Assembly: GCF_963422355.1 (NCBI RefSeq)
Contig: NC_085101.1
Span: forward strand, 1,224,701-1,288,700
Direction of reading: 5' to 3'
Source: Corticium candelabrum
Lineage: Eukaryota > Porifera > Homoscleromorpha > Homosclerophorida > Plakinidae
DNA length: 64,000 nt
This document shows, one piece after another, positions 52,601-60,805 of this stretch. The notes under the pieces are model-generated. The model had not been told where the DNA came from and made no database searches. It saw nothing but the letters and a program-made list of their open reading frames with translations. Positions within the stretch are counted from its first letter, which is position 1. Each line of letters begins with the position of its first letter. Position numbers and translations under genes: made by a program.

Positions 52601-55600
52601 GACATGCATGCATATAGACGAAAAACAAATATAAAATTTTCAAACAAAGATAGAAAAAATATACAAGTTAATTGATAACCCTTTACTGAAAATGAGCTCT
52701 TATGTAAAATACGTACAAACAAGGTAAATCTTAACAAAAATTTAAATATGTAAATTATTTTATACGTGTAGATAGATCTTCAATCTTTATATATACTATG
52801 AAACATAACTGAAATGTTTGATTCATTTCGTGTTTGATTGCAGACCTTTAGTGTTTCAGTATTTAATGTATGTCCGTTATTAACATGGTTACGGAACATT
52901 AATTATTTATTTTAAGGGTTCAACAGGTTCTGTTGGCCCATCCGGACCAAAAGGATCAAGTGGTGTTAAGGTAGATAAATATACATTGTTGAACGATGTG
53001 GCCGCAATTGTTTATTTTATGTGTAAATTTTAAATAGGGACAAAAGGGAAGTATGGGGCCGAGAGGTATTGAAGGAGCTGATGGAGATCCTGTGAGTTAC
53101 GATCGATATAGAGAGATCTGAATTACACAATTACTATTAGAATACAATATCAATTAGAATTTAAAATTTTAGTACTAAATAATAATTTTTAAAATTTACA
53201 TTTGGATTCTATATATAAATCTTTAAAAAAATTATACCAAGATATTCAAGTAACGTTATACTTACATTAGAGAAACAAAGATATTAGATAGAATATAACA
53301 TTAAATTATAAGTGTTATTATGTACCGTTTGTTTGGTCAAGGGGGCAGCCGGTCACACGGGACCAGTTGGCCCAAGAGGCTCAAAAGGAGAAAAGGTAGC
53401 AACTTGTTAACTTTGAACATTGGGTTTATGCTCAACATTTATTTGCATGTATAGGGACTGAAGGGGGTACCAGGTATAACAGGACCGAGAGGTCCACAAG
53501 GAATTCCCGGAGAACCAGTACTATATTGAATTTATTAAGTAAATTTAACATTTCAAAAGTTTTAATTATTTTAGATAGACCAGGAGACGCTTGAAAAGTA
53601 CTTTAGTCCTGTGAAGGCGCTACAGACAGAGGTAGGTCATTGTCAAGTTTGTACAAGCATGACGGACTGTCACAATTTAATTAATCGGTAATAACACAGC
53701 ATTTTAAAAAGATGGTATTTGCATTTGATTATTGGCTTTACTTCATTCAATTGCGTTAGTGCAATAAATTTTGTAAATTCTAATTTGGTTTGAAGAACGA
53801 AAGTTTACTATTTTGGCTTTAGCTAGAAACAGAAATTTGTAAAAGTCACGTGAATTAAATTAAAACGTACTTAAAATGTTGGCTAGAAGGACTTCTGGTT
53901 TGTGAGCTACCTGGCAGTGGCGGATCCAGGCATGGGCACAATCAGCACTTGCCGGCCTCCCTAAATTAATGCGCTCAATTCCTCTGGCACTAGGTATAAT
54001 CTTGTGGCTTTTCTGACTATGCGGCCAAAGTAAGTGTTGAAAGAAGTAACTCAGCTCTCGCGTATGTCAAGACTGAGCCTCGCAGCAGTACGAGGCTCAA
54101 CGAGCTGATTATATACTTTTTTCGTGCACAAGGACATTTAGTTAGACTACACCGTGATGATTGAATCTTTTGCCCGGAGGAATCTCAGACGAATGCTGCT
54201 CGCTGATGCTATTTATGAACTTACTGAAGAAAGCACTCGAAGTTACGTCTAAAATATTTTATTGCTAAATGGGCGTGTGTTGAAACGAATGAACTGAATA
54301 TTTTTGCATATATATATTATGAGACATAGTAGCTATTAAGCTTAATTAATTAATTAATGCCCTTCTGCTGACTGCATGCTCCCTATGTACTGCTGTGCAT
54401 GTTGTCTTGTAATTTAATATAAAATTCTTTGCCCAAAGTACTTGCAATATAACAGTATATAAAATACGTATGTCCAAACTGATTCATAATTATACTAGTC
54501 TGAATGCCGAGTTACGCCGCGAAGTTGTGACTTCATAATTTTAATGACGTTATACTAGTTTGTAGTCGCTTGCACTCCCTCCAGTCAAACTCTGGATCGG
54601 CCGTGCATTCTGAATTTAGTCCAATCAGCGAACAGTATTTGCTTTACATCGTATTTGGCTGTACCGCCCAGGGAACGGATAAACCGCCAGGAAATCTGCC
54701 AAACGTTTAGGAAAGAGATTTTACCAGAAAAGAGTAATTTATGTTTGAGATTGCCAAATATTGATGGAAATCAACATCAAAACTGCTAACGCAAAATAGA
54801 TCACTTCCGTGCACGTCTTAAGACATTTATACAGGGGAATAACGTAACATTGCGTAGAGAGGGTTTGTTTGCCGTATGTGATAGCTCTCGTTACTGCAAT
54901 TCTGCCACTACGTATATAATAAATACTTACGGACTGGACTTTGTGGTCACGTGAAACGACCATCGCTTTTACGATTCTAGATAGATTATTCTTGTAACCC
55001 CAGTTTAAAAAGGGTATATGTTTAATTCGTAATTTTTAGCCACAATTAAGGTTAATGGTTGTGAAACGACGGTGTAAACACAGTGATCGACGATGTAAAG
55101 CCAGCTTTAATTACTACCCGTATAGTTGGTCAATGTAGCTGACGTTGTGTGTTGCTAGGTATCTAACATGAAACTCACTTTGCAGTCTTTGGTATGCAAT
55201 CATACAAATTTTCTGTTTACCCACTTTCATATAATAATGTTGCATTGCAGGCAAGTAACGATCAACCTGCTGCTCATTTACACGGGAATAATAATCATGG
55301 CACAAAAAGTGGTGGTAAAGTTCTTGTTCTTCTACAATTTAAAAATATATTAAACTAATGTATTTTGGAGTTTTTGATTGCAATCAGGCAGTATTATTAC
55401 GGACTGGTATACTGGTAGCGGTCAGTGGTATTCTCCTATTCTGAGAGGTGGAATGACATACAGTAACGGATACATTACCGTGCCGAAAGATGGACTTTAC
55501 TATATCTACGGAAAGATATATTTTGATCCACAGTCGGGACAAAAGAATTCTGGATTCTACATCTACTTGAACAGTCAATATGTTGATCGTACATTCCAGT

Positions 55601-55758
55601 ACGTTGCATCACCTAATAGTTATCAAGATTACACTCGTTATTCTGGTCTTCTAACAATGGTCAGCAAAGGAGACAGGATCTATATGAAGTTTGTCTATAC
55701 TGTCTTCGCTCATATGTATCCGTATTACGCTCATTTTGGAGCCTTTCGTGTTGCCTAG
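39725..55758 (+). CDS. collagen-stalked TNF-superfamily ligand (EDA-like), 11 exons
   Basis: Exons: 39725-39835, 39907-39942, 40020-40055, 40113-40157, 52917-52970, 53038-53091, 53342-53395, 53455-53517, 53575-53631, 55251-55314, 55388-55758. All introns are GT-AG. They are phase 0 except the last (phase 1). The product is about 314 residues. Exon 1 gives a hydrophobic leader (MLKFLLVVCILFEQAV). Exons 2-8 encode only Gly-X-Y triplets (44 in all) with lengths 36, 36, 45, 54, 54, 54 and 63 bp. A short linker follows (IDQETLEKYF), then a TNF homology domain beginning PAAHLHG, with DGLYYIYGKIYFD and the C-terminal HFGAFRV. That architecture matches ectodysplasin-type ligands, which trimerise through collagen and TNF domains to bind TNF receptors. 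An ATG at 39623 would add 34 residues and give a type II membrane protein. C1q was considered, but the HLHG...FGAFRV ends favour TNF. Confidence 0.85.
40158..40650 (+). other. start of large intron of collagen-TNF gene
   Basis: The donor GTGAGT at 40158 opens a 12.76-kb intron. No element is recognised before the (AAT)n tract at 40650. Confidence 0.5.
40650..41072 (+). pseudogene. LINE ORF2 3' end, copy 1, with (AAT)n expansion
   Basis: The + frame CLLIDISCPADGNIGKKHAE, then VIPVVLVALGTVHAGIA and, after one stop, LDIIPGHHNLQHLQKTVL, is the conserved C-terminus of a non-LTR retrotransposon pol. An (AAT)12-like tract at 40650-40687, read as poly-Asn, immediately precedes it. 5'-truncated and dead. 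Confidence 0.75.
41073..41618 (+). pseudogene. LINE copy 2 with internal deletion
   Basis: 41082-41400 encodes a basic N-terminal region ending in RRRKWTRHMNRDSARR, reminiscent of LINE ORF starts. It then joins directly to a 221-bp copy of the 3' end (41398-41618), nearly identical to 40852-41072. The join falls in ACAGTGCACGCAGG, which suggests a deletion of the intervening pol. Confidence 0.65.
41619..42228 (+). other. intronic sequence, no gene recognised
   Basis: AT-rich, with CACTCACAC-type short runs near 41860. It may contain the 3' part of the LTR-element fragment to its right; no LTR boundary is visible. Confidence 0.4.
42229..43294 (-). pseudogene. LTR retrotransposon pol fragments (minus strand)
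   Basis: 42417-42229 encodes the region just after a Gypsy integrase core (YDRSTKRRTFSPGDEVLILL). Around 42480-42610, broken frames show an integrase zinc-finger pattern (RFCTCRSCEISQKTV). 43294-43010 has a frame (ISNVIYDDSWLELANGRRVS) resembling a protease or aspartate-repeat region, less certain. It differs from family A. Confidence 0.55.
43295..43640. other. intronic sequence ending in an (AT)n tract
   Basis: No coding remnant is recognised. A TATATATATATATATA run stands at 43624-43639. Confidence 0.45.
43672..43854 (-). other. Arg/Glu-rich short frame, low complexity
   Basis: Sixty codons ending in a charged tail (IEREERTKKREEKERQ) derived from a CT-rich tract. It may be a charged coiled-coil end of a decayed gene or a chance product of simple sequence. 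Confidence 0.2.
44028..44090 (+). repeat. 12-bp minisatellite (GGGCTACATATA)n
   Basis: About five tandem copies of a 12-bp unit (AGGGCTACATAT with variants), encoding Leu-His-Ile-Gly repeats on the + strand. Confidence 0.85.
44486..45184 (+). pseudogene. decayed ORF, possible YqaJ-type nuclease
   Basis: One + frame, broken by three stops (44747, 44774, 44873), reads IVLLEYKVPHRTI, RYYKPQIWMGLDL and CFGLYVKVVYRLC, and after the stops YLYSWFADGRDNKGSL and YPHMSLDDLYTLTDGNVRR. The E-x-K followed by a Q in YYKPQ and a following hydrophobic strand recall YqaJ/lambda-exonuclease-like nucleases found in large DNA viruses. This is pattern memory, not a search. It sits in a block without retroelement motifs. 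Confidence 0.35.
45195..45400 (+). repeat. pyrimidine-rich CTAC/CCTG low-complexity region
   Basis: Degenerate CTACCTAC/CTGTCTG repeats make the spurious hydrophobic frames here. No gene. Confidence 0.65.
45621..46476 (-). pseudogene. unassigned coding-like frames, minus strand (part B)
   Basis: 46476-45871 (SCVEVSLYGIQPEEACLETA, then GSWVYTHHAVFLEKDDERV) and 45962-45621 (GGYYHPDVCLFFTLECRDML) are overlapping open frames that look like pieces of a frameshifted gene. I recognise no domain. They may continue the frame that ends at 46334. Confidence 0.3.
46334..47388 (-). pseudogene. unassigned coding-like frame, minus strand (part A)
   Basis: 47230-46982 and 46861-46334 are in the same frame, separated by two stops. 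Together they read LDYIQVEHTDALQTNLEPVS, SDVFVDDLFVWSLHYKDTKT, CKIDVADILIEELLRRLAEF and IGFSSIECTRDFSRCLDRKA. A further piece at 47388-47176 needs a frameshift. The composition is protein-like. No family is recognised, and no RT, integrase or gag motif is present. A DNA-virus or cellular origin is equally possible. Confidence 0.35.
47738..47910. repeat. diverged tandem duplication, ~75-bp unit
   Basis: Two adjacent units share TCTAAYARGGCG, AACTTT.TCTATAGACAG and CTRTATACTR motifs at about 80% identity. Confidence 0.7.
47911..48717. other. intronic sequence left of the Tc1/mariner-like element
   Basis: No gene recognised. A short Arg-rich minus frame (48376-48708) has no domain. Confidence 0.4.
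48718..50750 (-). mobile_element. Tc1/mariner-like (DDE_3) DNA transposon, 2033 bp
   Basis: The ends are imperfect inverted repeats (CTCACTGTTCGCGTTCACTG left; CTCTCTGTTCGCGTTCGCTG right, inverted). TA borders both sides (48716-48717, 50751-50752). A minus-strand transposase gene occupies 48990-50290. This superfamily targets TA, which agrees with the boundaries. Stops in the transposase make it inactive. It sits inside the large collagen-TNF intron. Confidence 0.85.
48990..50290 (-). pseudogene. DDE_3 transposase, inactivated
   Basis: Broken minus frames give, in order, an N-terminal DNA-binding region (GLSKTQLSKINSESK-like near 50280-50220), the first catalytic block AYFDETWAN (near 49870, followed by a stop), the second block VIVLDNAPYHN (near 49600) and the third block LKPIELAWSKVKRYL (near 49350). 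The C-terminus is strongly acidic (ANEIDDDDDDYEV). This is the D...D...E order of the IS630/Tc1/mariner DDE_3 family. Frameshifts near 49510 and 50030 and the stop after FDETWAN show that it is dead. Confidence 0.85.
50753..52916 (+). other. intronic sequence, right part of large intron
   Basis: AT-rich. A GC-richer patch near 51800-52010 contains GGGCTCAAGCCCC, weakly reminiscent of a B box but without a convincing tRNA fold. No coding remnant up to the acceptor at 52915-52916. Confidence 0.45.
53915..54605 (+). mobile_element. hAT-like element, internally deleted
   Basis: The left end CAGTGGCGGATCCAGG and the inverted right end CACGGCCGATCCAGAG are typical hAT-type termini. A + frame near 54018-54130 reads VERSNSALAYVKTEPRSSTR followed by LNELIIYFF, matching the hAT C-terminal dimerisation region. 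No 8-bp target duplication could be confirmed. Confidence 0.6.
54606..55250 (+). other. intron 9 remainder of collagen-TNF gene
   Basis: No gene recognised. GATGTAAAGCCAGC near 55093 resembles the inverted terminus of the CTGGCTTTAC MITE family, but no partner end was found. Confidence 0.4.
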
Positions 55759-55764
55759 ACGGTG

Positions 55765-56400
55765 CAATATGTACTGTTGCTGTGTCTTTGTGGTCATTTG
55801 GGGCTCTGTCTGCTGAATTATTGCACAATCTCCCATTAAATGACTCATCTGATTACACCTGAAGCAATGACCTACACGCTTCTGCATACTTCTCTGTAAG
55901 CAATTTCTTTTCACATGTCCCTGCTCGGTGCACAAGAACCATCGAAGTGCTCGTCCAGCGCTAGTGTGATTAACATCTTGCGTCACAGACAAATGACCCG
56001 ATCTTGACTGCTTATTATAACTTCTCAAACCCATTGCTACAGTACTTAGCGCCTTTTCATCTCGTTCAATCTCTCTTTCAGATTCTCGATGACACTTGTT
56101 TCTCTATCTGCACGAGCCGCACTAACACTAACAAACTTGTGACAGCCGCGCTGCTGCTGCCGATCATTCAACAACATCAATTCACGAGTTCCAATAATTG
56201 TACCTTGGAATGTCTCTTGCGGGTGTAAACCCAGCTGATACCTGGCGGGCACGAGCAGACCTTCAACAAAGCGATGAATGAGCTGTTGTTCTTTCATATC
56301 TTTTCCCAGCCCAGGCATATGCATAGCACTATCCAGTAGATCTTCTAGTTCTGTCTCATACACTTCAAGCGCTTCCCCATCACGTAACGATCTCTCTGAG
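55765..56400 (-). pseudogene. family A copy 3 gag remnant
   Basis: 56363-56046 carries LGKDMKEQQLIHRFVEGLLV and LKERLNEMK. After a 1-base loss, 56034-55765 carries knuckles CTEQGHVKRNC and CNQMSHLMGDC. The same order as in copies 1 and 2. Confidence 0.8.
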
Positions 56401-56724
56401 AACGGCCTTCTCGCTAACCGACATCGTTCTTCTGTTCAAGGCAGAAGAGGTTCTTTCAACGCCGTAGCTAGCACATCGTACGAAGTCTTCTGTTCTCCGT
56501 CAGTCGACTGTAGACTGCATATGCCTTTCCGTTCAAGTTCGTTGGGAGAACCTTCGCTTTGGCATCCGCATTCCAGCTATTAGCAGCCGCACACAAAGCA
56601 AAGCGCTCCAGCCATCACTCAATGTCTCCGTCTGCAAACTTCTCTGTGACTGCCAGAATTCGCATACCCTGCCCAGGCACCAATGCTGCTTGACCTGGCT
56701 GATCAACTGCACCGACGTCTGCTA

Positions 56725-57125
56725 TGATGCCGCTTTCCTACGTAGGGCTCAGCACTCACACGTACACAAGTGCATTCTCACATTACAAATCGACAACCTT
56801 AACCGAGGACTGATGCACGAAACGATCTGTTCGAATTCTGTTGCGATATATTGCACGATTTCCCGCTCCTCATCATCAAATGCAAGAACTTTACGCGTCG
56901 TCGTTCCTGTATATAGACTGTCCAAGAACCATACCCGATCACACCTGCGCACACGCTACTGGATACCTTGCAGAGAGGATCCAATTCGACTGAAAAACGC
57001 GATCTACGACCGCACGACCGTCTACAACAGACACTTGACTAAGAAGACAATCTATTCTTTCAATGTCTCTCCTAAATACAATACTAATCTAATTAGTAAC
57101 TCTAACTGTCAAACGGTCTGCTACA
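56725..57125 (-). repeat. family A LTR, apparently full length (401 bp)
   Basis: On the minus strand it begins TGTAGCAG and ends GCGGCATCA. It defines the LTR boundaries for the truncated copies at 23888, 28169 and 36301. Confidence 0.75.
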
Positions 57126-58459
57126 TCACACATGTATGGCGTGGTAGTGATCTGCTGTCTATCAAGAGTACTGTACACAAACGGCGAGTTGTAGTGCACT
57201 CTTCACGTATAATCACATCCCTACCCGTTTGTGGTTTGTATTCTTCACCTGTCAACGTCATTAACGACACCTTCTAGTAGCAGATCTAGAGCCGTCTGTT
57301 CTAATTTACGAACTGATGTTTTGACATCTACACTAACCAGCTGCATATGCATGCTCAACGACTTCATGATCACGTCTACTAGACAAAACCGTAGCTACAG
57401 CAAACATAAAAGTACCCGTACTGCGAGATGCAACACGATGTTAATTCTAGCGCAACATGTCTTCGTCGTTCTTGTATTACATCCGTAATTAGAAAGGTAT
57501 GCATTCATAAAACTGAACACTGATGCTGGTTGTAGGACCAACCGCAATATACTGAGAAGAAGAGGTACCATCCCAGGCATATAAATCGGCGCTACACGGG
57601 TCTGGAAAGTCGAGGTTAAGTTAAGGTACTCTGTGAACGAGATTAGGTGCGATCAGATTTCAATTTCTACAGCAGCAACGTTACGAAAGATGCCGACGTA
57701 AAATGCTCTACCTAGTAGCTATCCAGTAGGACAATGACGCTAGCGTAGCAGCTAGGTCTGGCCGCAAATTAGGAAAGTAAAAAAGATTCTGGACTCTACA
57801 TAGGTACTGATCATCAACACAATGTTCCTTATAAGAAGGATGTCTATATTATTTATATTAGTCTAATCGACAAGTTTAAACTTTAAAACAGGGTACTTTT
57901 TGACATGGATTAAAACAGTTCATTCTGAATTTTTGGTATTAGGACTTGTTTTAATAAATGTTAGAAAAAACGTCAGAACAGTCTCTGGCTCGTCGGTTAC
58001 CTAGAAGAAACAAGTGTGAGATAGTTGTATTTACAGAAATATTTTTAGAATATATTCCATCCAATCTAATTTTGAATGGACATATGTCTGATTAAACTAC
58101 AAATATTATTTCGATCACGTACTGTACTTGTGACCTAGAGATAGATTGTATATGTTAGATATTTGTAATATCTAAACGTTTCATGCTAAAATGTATATGC
58201 GTCTCCGCTGTTGAAAAGCGCATATTTTAGGTATGTTAGAATTAAAATATATACTTGGAACGCCAGTATGCTAATATCGCACTTATTGAATCTACCAGAG
58301 AAATTTTGTAAAATGAAGATACCTTTTCGTGTGCGCACAATTTTCCATTTATCAACTGAATCTTTCTCTAACATGCACCCATTAATTCAACTGCGAAATA
58401 CTAAACTGCCTTATGTAGACAGGGAACCATGCCGCTCTTTAATCGCGCACACATGCACA
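57126..58459. other. intergenic sequence
   Basis: AT-rich and without recognisable genes. Short frames at 57231-57580 and 58186-58486 have no domain support. Confidence 0.5.
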
Positions 58460-58906
58460 AAAGATGGACAAATGGACCAATGTTAAGTCCTCCACGTCTT
58501 TCGTCGTCGACCTGGAGGTCAGTTGCGGAGATAGCTCTCCTGCCTGTATAGACAGGGCCTCCATGCGCTACGTGGTGTCTTGGGGCCAGCGCTACAATCC
58601 ACCTGGAGTTTGGCCAGAGTCATCCAAGGGCACTGACAATGGAGCATCTCTGGCACTGGACACTAGGGCCCACACGTAGCCGGCTGCTGCATGATGTTAC
58701 TGCCAAGTCAGCGGTCTTGTCAACCCCAGTCAATGACCAGGTACTCATTTGTACTCCTGTGTCGAGAGAAGCAATTGTGTGTAAGTTTCTTGCTTAAGGA
58801 AATTATGCCATAGCTGGCCATCACTGTGACTTGAACCTGCAACCCGGCAAGGTCCCGGATGTTTTCATTCTCCAAATGCACTCTCTAACCAATTGAGCTA
58901 CAGCAT
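58460..58906 (-). mobile_element. tRNA-derived SINE with 12-bp target duplications
   Basis: Read on the minus strand, the head is TGATGCTGTAGCTCAATTGG (box A-like TAGCTCAATTGG). About 45 bp on comes GGTTGCAGGTTCAAGTC (box B-like GGTTCAAGTC). The body is about 350 bp and the tail TCCATCTTTT. CACACATGCACA flanks both ends (58448-58459 and 58907-58918). Pol III promoter boxes plus direct repeats define a SINE. It is not a functional tRNA, since the acceptor stem does not close. Confidence 0.8.
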
Positions 58907-58955
58907 CACACATGCACACACACACACACACACGTGTACAAACACCGCAAACCGT

Positions 58956-59026
<71 letters not shown>

Positions 59027-59105
59027 CACACACACACACACACACGTGTACAAACACCGCAAACCGTAAGCAAACACACACACACACACACACACGCACG
59101 CACGC
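58907..59105. repeat. (CA)n microsatellite with internal duplicated spacer
   Basis: CA tracts are interrupted twice by the same ~35-bp spacer (CACACGTGTACAAACACCGC...), at 58932 and 59043. The tract ends in (GCAC)n. Confidence 0.9.
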
Positions 59106-59194
59106 ACCTCACCCCACTCGCTAGCAGCAATCTGGGAACATATCTCGTAAAATATGAATATATCTGGGAACCCTTTAATTCACAGCTGGTCATG

Positions 59195-59812
59195 TATCAC
59201 TAGTACATATTACTATGTTTCCATGATCTAGATGATAACATCAACTTGTGACCATATTGTTGTTCATGCACTGCTCTTGGGACTTGTGAGAAATACAAGT
59301 ATCACACCTTATATATCAATGGGAGCAACACTGGATGATGCTTTAGACAATCTGAATTAAACTATTGTGAGTGGTCAACTTAAAGTTTCAGTGAATAAGT
59401 CATTATCGTACTCAAGTGTAAGGGGAAGTGTCACTACCACCTTTCAATCTCCACAACATTCGTCACCATCTCAATGTCTTACCCCTGCTTCTCTAACTAA
59501 AGCTTCTACTGCGGTCATGCCAACAAAAGATGTAAATGCCACTCCATCATCACCATCTTCGTCATCTTCACCTCACATTAGTGGAAAGTGGTCATCGTCT
59601 GGATATTCTGCTGGCTCGATGGCAGGTCTTGCTATTGCCATGCTTACGGATGGTGTAGTCAGTGGATGCGCAGTGATGTTTTTGTTATGAAACGGAAAGC
59701 AACTGCAGAATTTGGCTATGGTAAACAGGGCAATGTCAATTGAACGGGTCTTGTATTGCATAGAATATTAGCAATTTTTGTGGATTTCTGATGCAGATTT
59801 GTTAGTTGTGTA
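59195..59812 (+). pseudogene. copy of last exon of LolA-like gene 2
   Basis: Matches 13617-14225 (end of intron 2, exon 3 and 3' flank) at high identity. A stop (TAA) replaces the Gln codon in the DNLNQ motif near 59356. A 1-base deletion falls in the membrane-helix region near 59687, and the linker has a small insertion of Ser codons. The other exons are not nearby, so it is a segmental fragment. It ends where an LTR begins at 59813. Confidence 0.88.
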
Positions 59813-59910
59813 TGGGGTAACCCAATTAGCGTACTATATAAACGTAGTGTGTTGATTGTAATAGAGACTTCTTAACGTGTACGCCTAGAATACGGACGCA
59901 CCACGTTACA
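59813..59910 (+). repeat. probable short 5' LTR (~98 bp)
   Basis: Begins TGGGGTAACCC exactly where homology to the LolA-like copy stops, contains ACTATATAAAC, and ends GTTACA. TGGTGACAGTGAGTGGG follows as a likely primer-binding site. The 3' LTR lies beyond the window, so the boundaries are inferred. Confidence 0.55.
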
Positions 59911-59976
59911 TGGTGACAGTGAGTGGGACAGCGACACCGTCACGCTACACACGCTATTCTAGCAGCAGTGTAAAGG

Positions 59977-60798
59977 ATGGCTGAACAACCGGACGCTCCA
60001 GTTGCAGAAGAAGCAGCACAAGCGGAGGCAGTTCGACCGGTTAGCCTGCAAAGCCGAATCCCTCTACCTCGACCGCTGGTGGTAAGAGGAAATCTGTCGC
60101 AAAACTGGAGAGAGTTTCGCCAGATATGGGACTCTTACGAAGTTCTTACGAATCTCAGACAGCCGGAAAGGAAAGAGCACCGAGTGGCAACATTTACAAC
60201 ATGCATTGGCTACGAAGCTCTCCGGATTTACAATGCACTACCTTTTGCTTACGAAGCAGAGAAAGGAGATCTTGACCGAGTGCTAGACAAGATGCAAAAG
60301 TACTGTCTGGGAGAAACCAATGTTATCTATGAACGGTTTCGATTCAATGGCAAAACACAGCAAGACGGTGAGTCATTCGATAACTTTTTGACTAACCTCA
60401 TAGAATTAGCCAAGACATGTCAGTTTGGTACTATGCACGACGCTCTATTGAGAGATCGAATAGTAGTAGGAGTGAGAGATGACGCCCTCCGGAAGCAACT
60501 CCTACAGAAGAGGGAACTGACACTGTCTGAGTGTATTTCAATATGCAGAGCGAGTGAAACTACAGCATTGCAGATGAAAGATATGTCTGCACATGATACA
60601 GTGCATGCGATGGCCGTGCGAGCGCAGAGATGGCCAAGCAGCAATGCAAGCCGAGGAACAACGCGAAGCAAGACGAGCGAAGGTGAGAAAGTATGCAAAT
60701 ATTGTGGTAAATGTCACAGGCGTGGACGACAATACTGCAAGGCATTTGGGAAACAATGTCAAGCGTGCCACAAGATGAATCATTTTACTCACATGTGA
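59977..60798 (+). pseudogene. gag of the right-edge LTR element
   Basis: 273 codons from the ATG at 59977. It has a gag core (FRQIWDSYEVLTNL, DNFLTNLIELAKTCQFG, IVVGVRDDALRKQLL) and zinc knuckles (CKYCGKCHRRGRQYC, CQACHKMNHF). The frame stops within the second knuckle, and pol continues in another frame, consistent with a 1-base loss. A programmed shift is less likely, because the break destroys the last knuckle Cys. Confidence 0.8.
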
Positions 60799-60805
60799 AA
60801 AGTCG

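Larger units (their letters stand above)
55765..57125 (-). mobile_element. family A copy 3: gag fragment plus complete 5' LTR
   Basis: Minus strand: LTR 57125-56725 and gag 56650-55765; the rest of the element is missing. It begins within about 10 bp of the collagen-TNF stop codon at 55756-55758, so the presumed 3' UTR and polyadenylation region of that gene is antisense retrotransposon sequence. Confidence 0.85.

Noticed and set aside
55388-55758. C1q domain call for the last exon of the collagen gene
   Set aside because: The collagen-C1q combination is common, but the HLHG start, DGLYYIY strand and FGAFRV end fit the TNF homology domain better. Kept as an alternative only.
58820-58906. Possible functional tRNA gene on the minus strand
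   Set aside because: Box A and B motifs are present, but the acceptor stem does not pair and the unit continues into a 447-bp body with target duplications, so it is a SINE head.
58811-59193. Cys-Val and Thr-His rich frames
   Set aside because: Products of the CA microsatellite.
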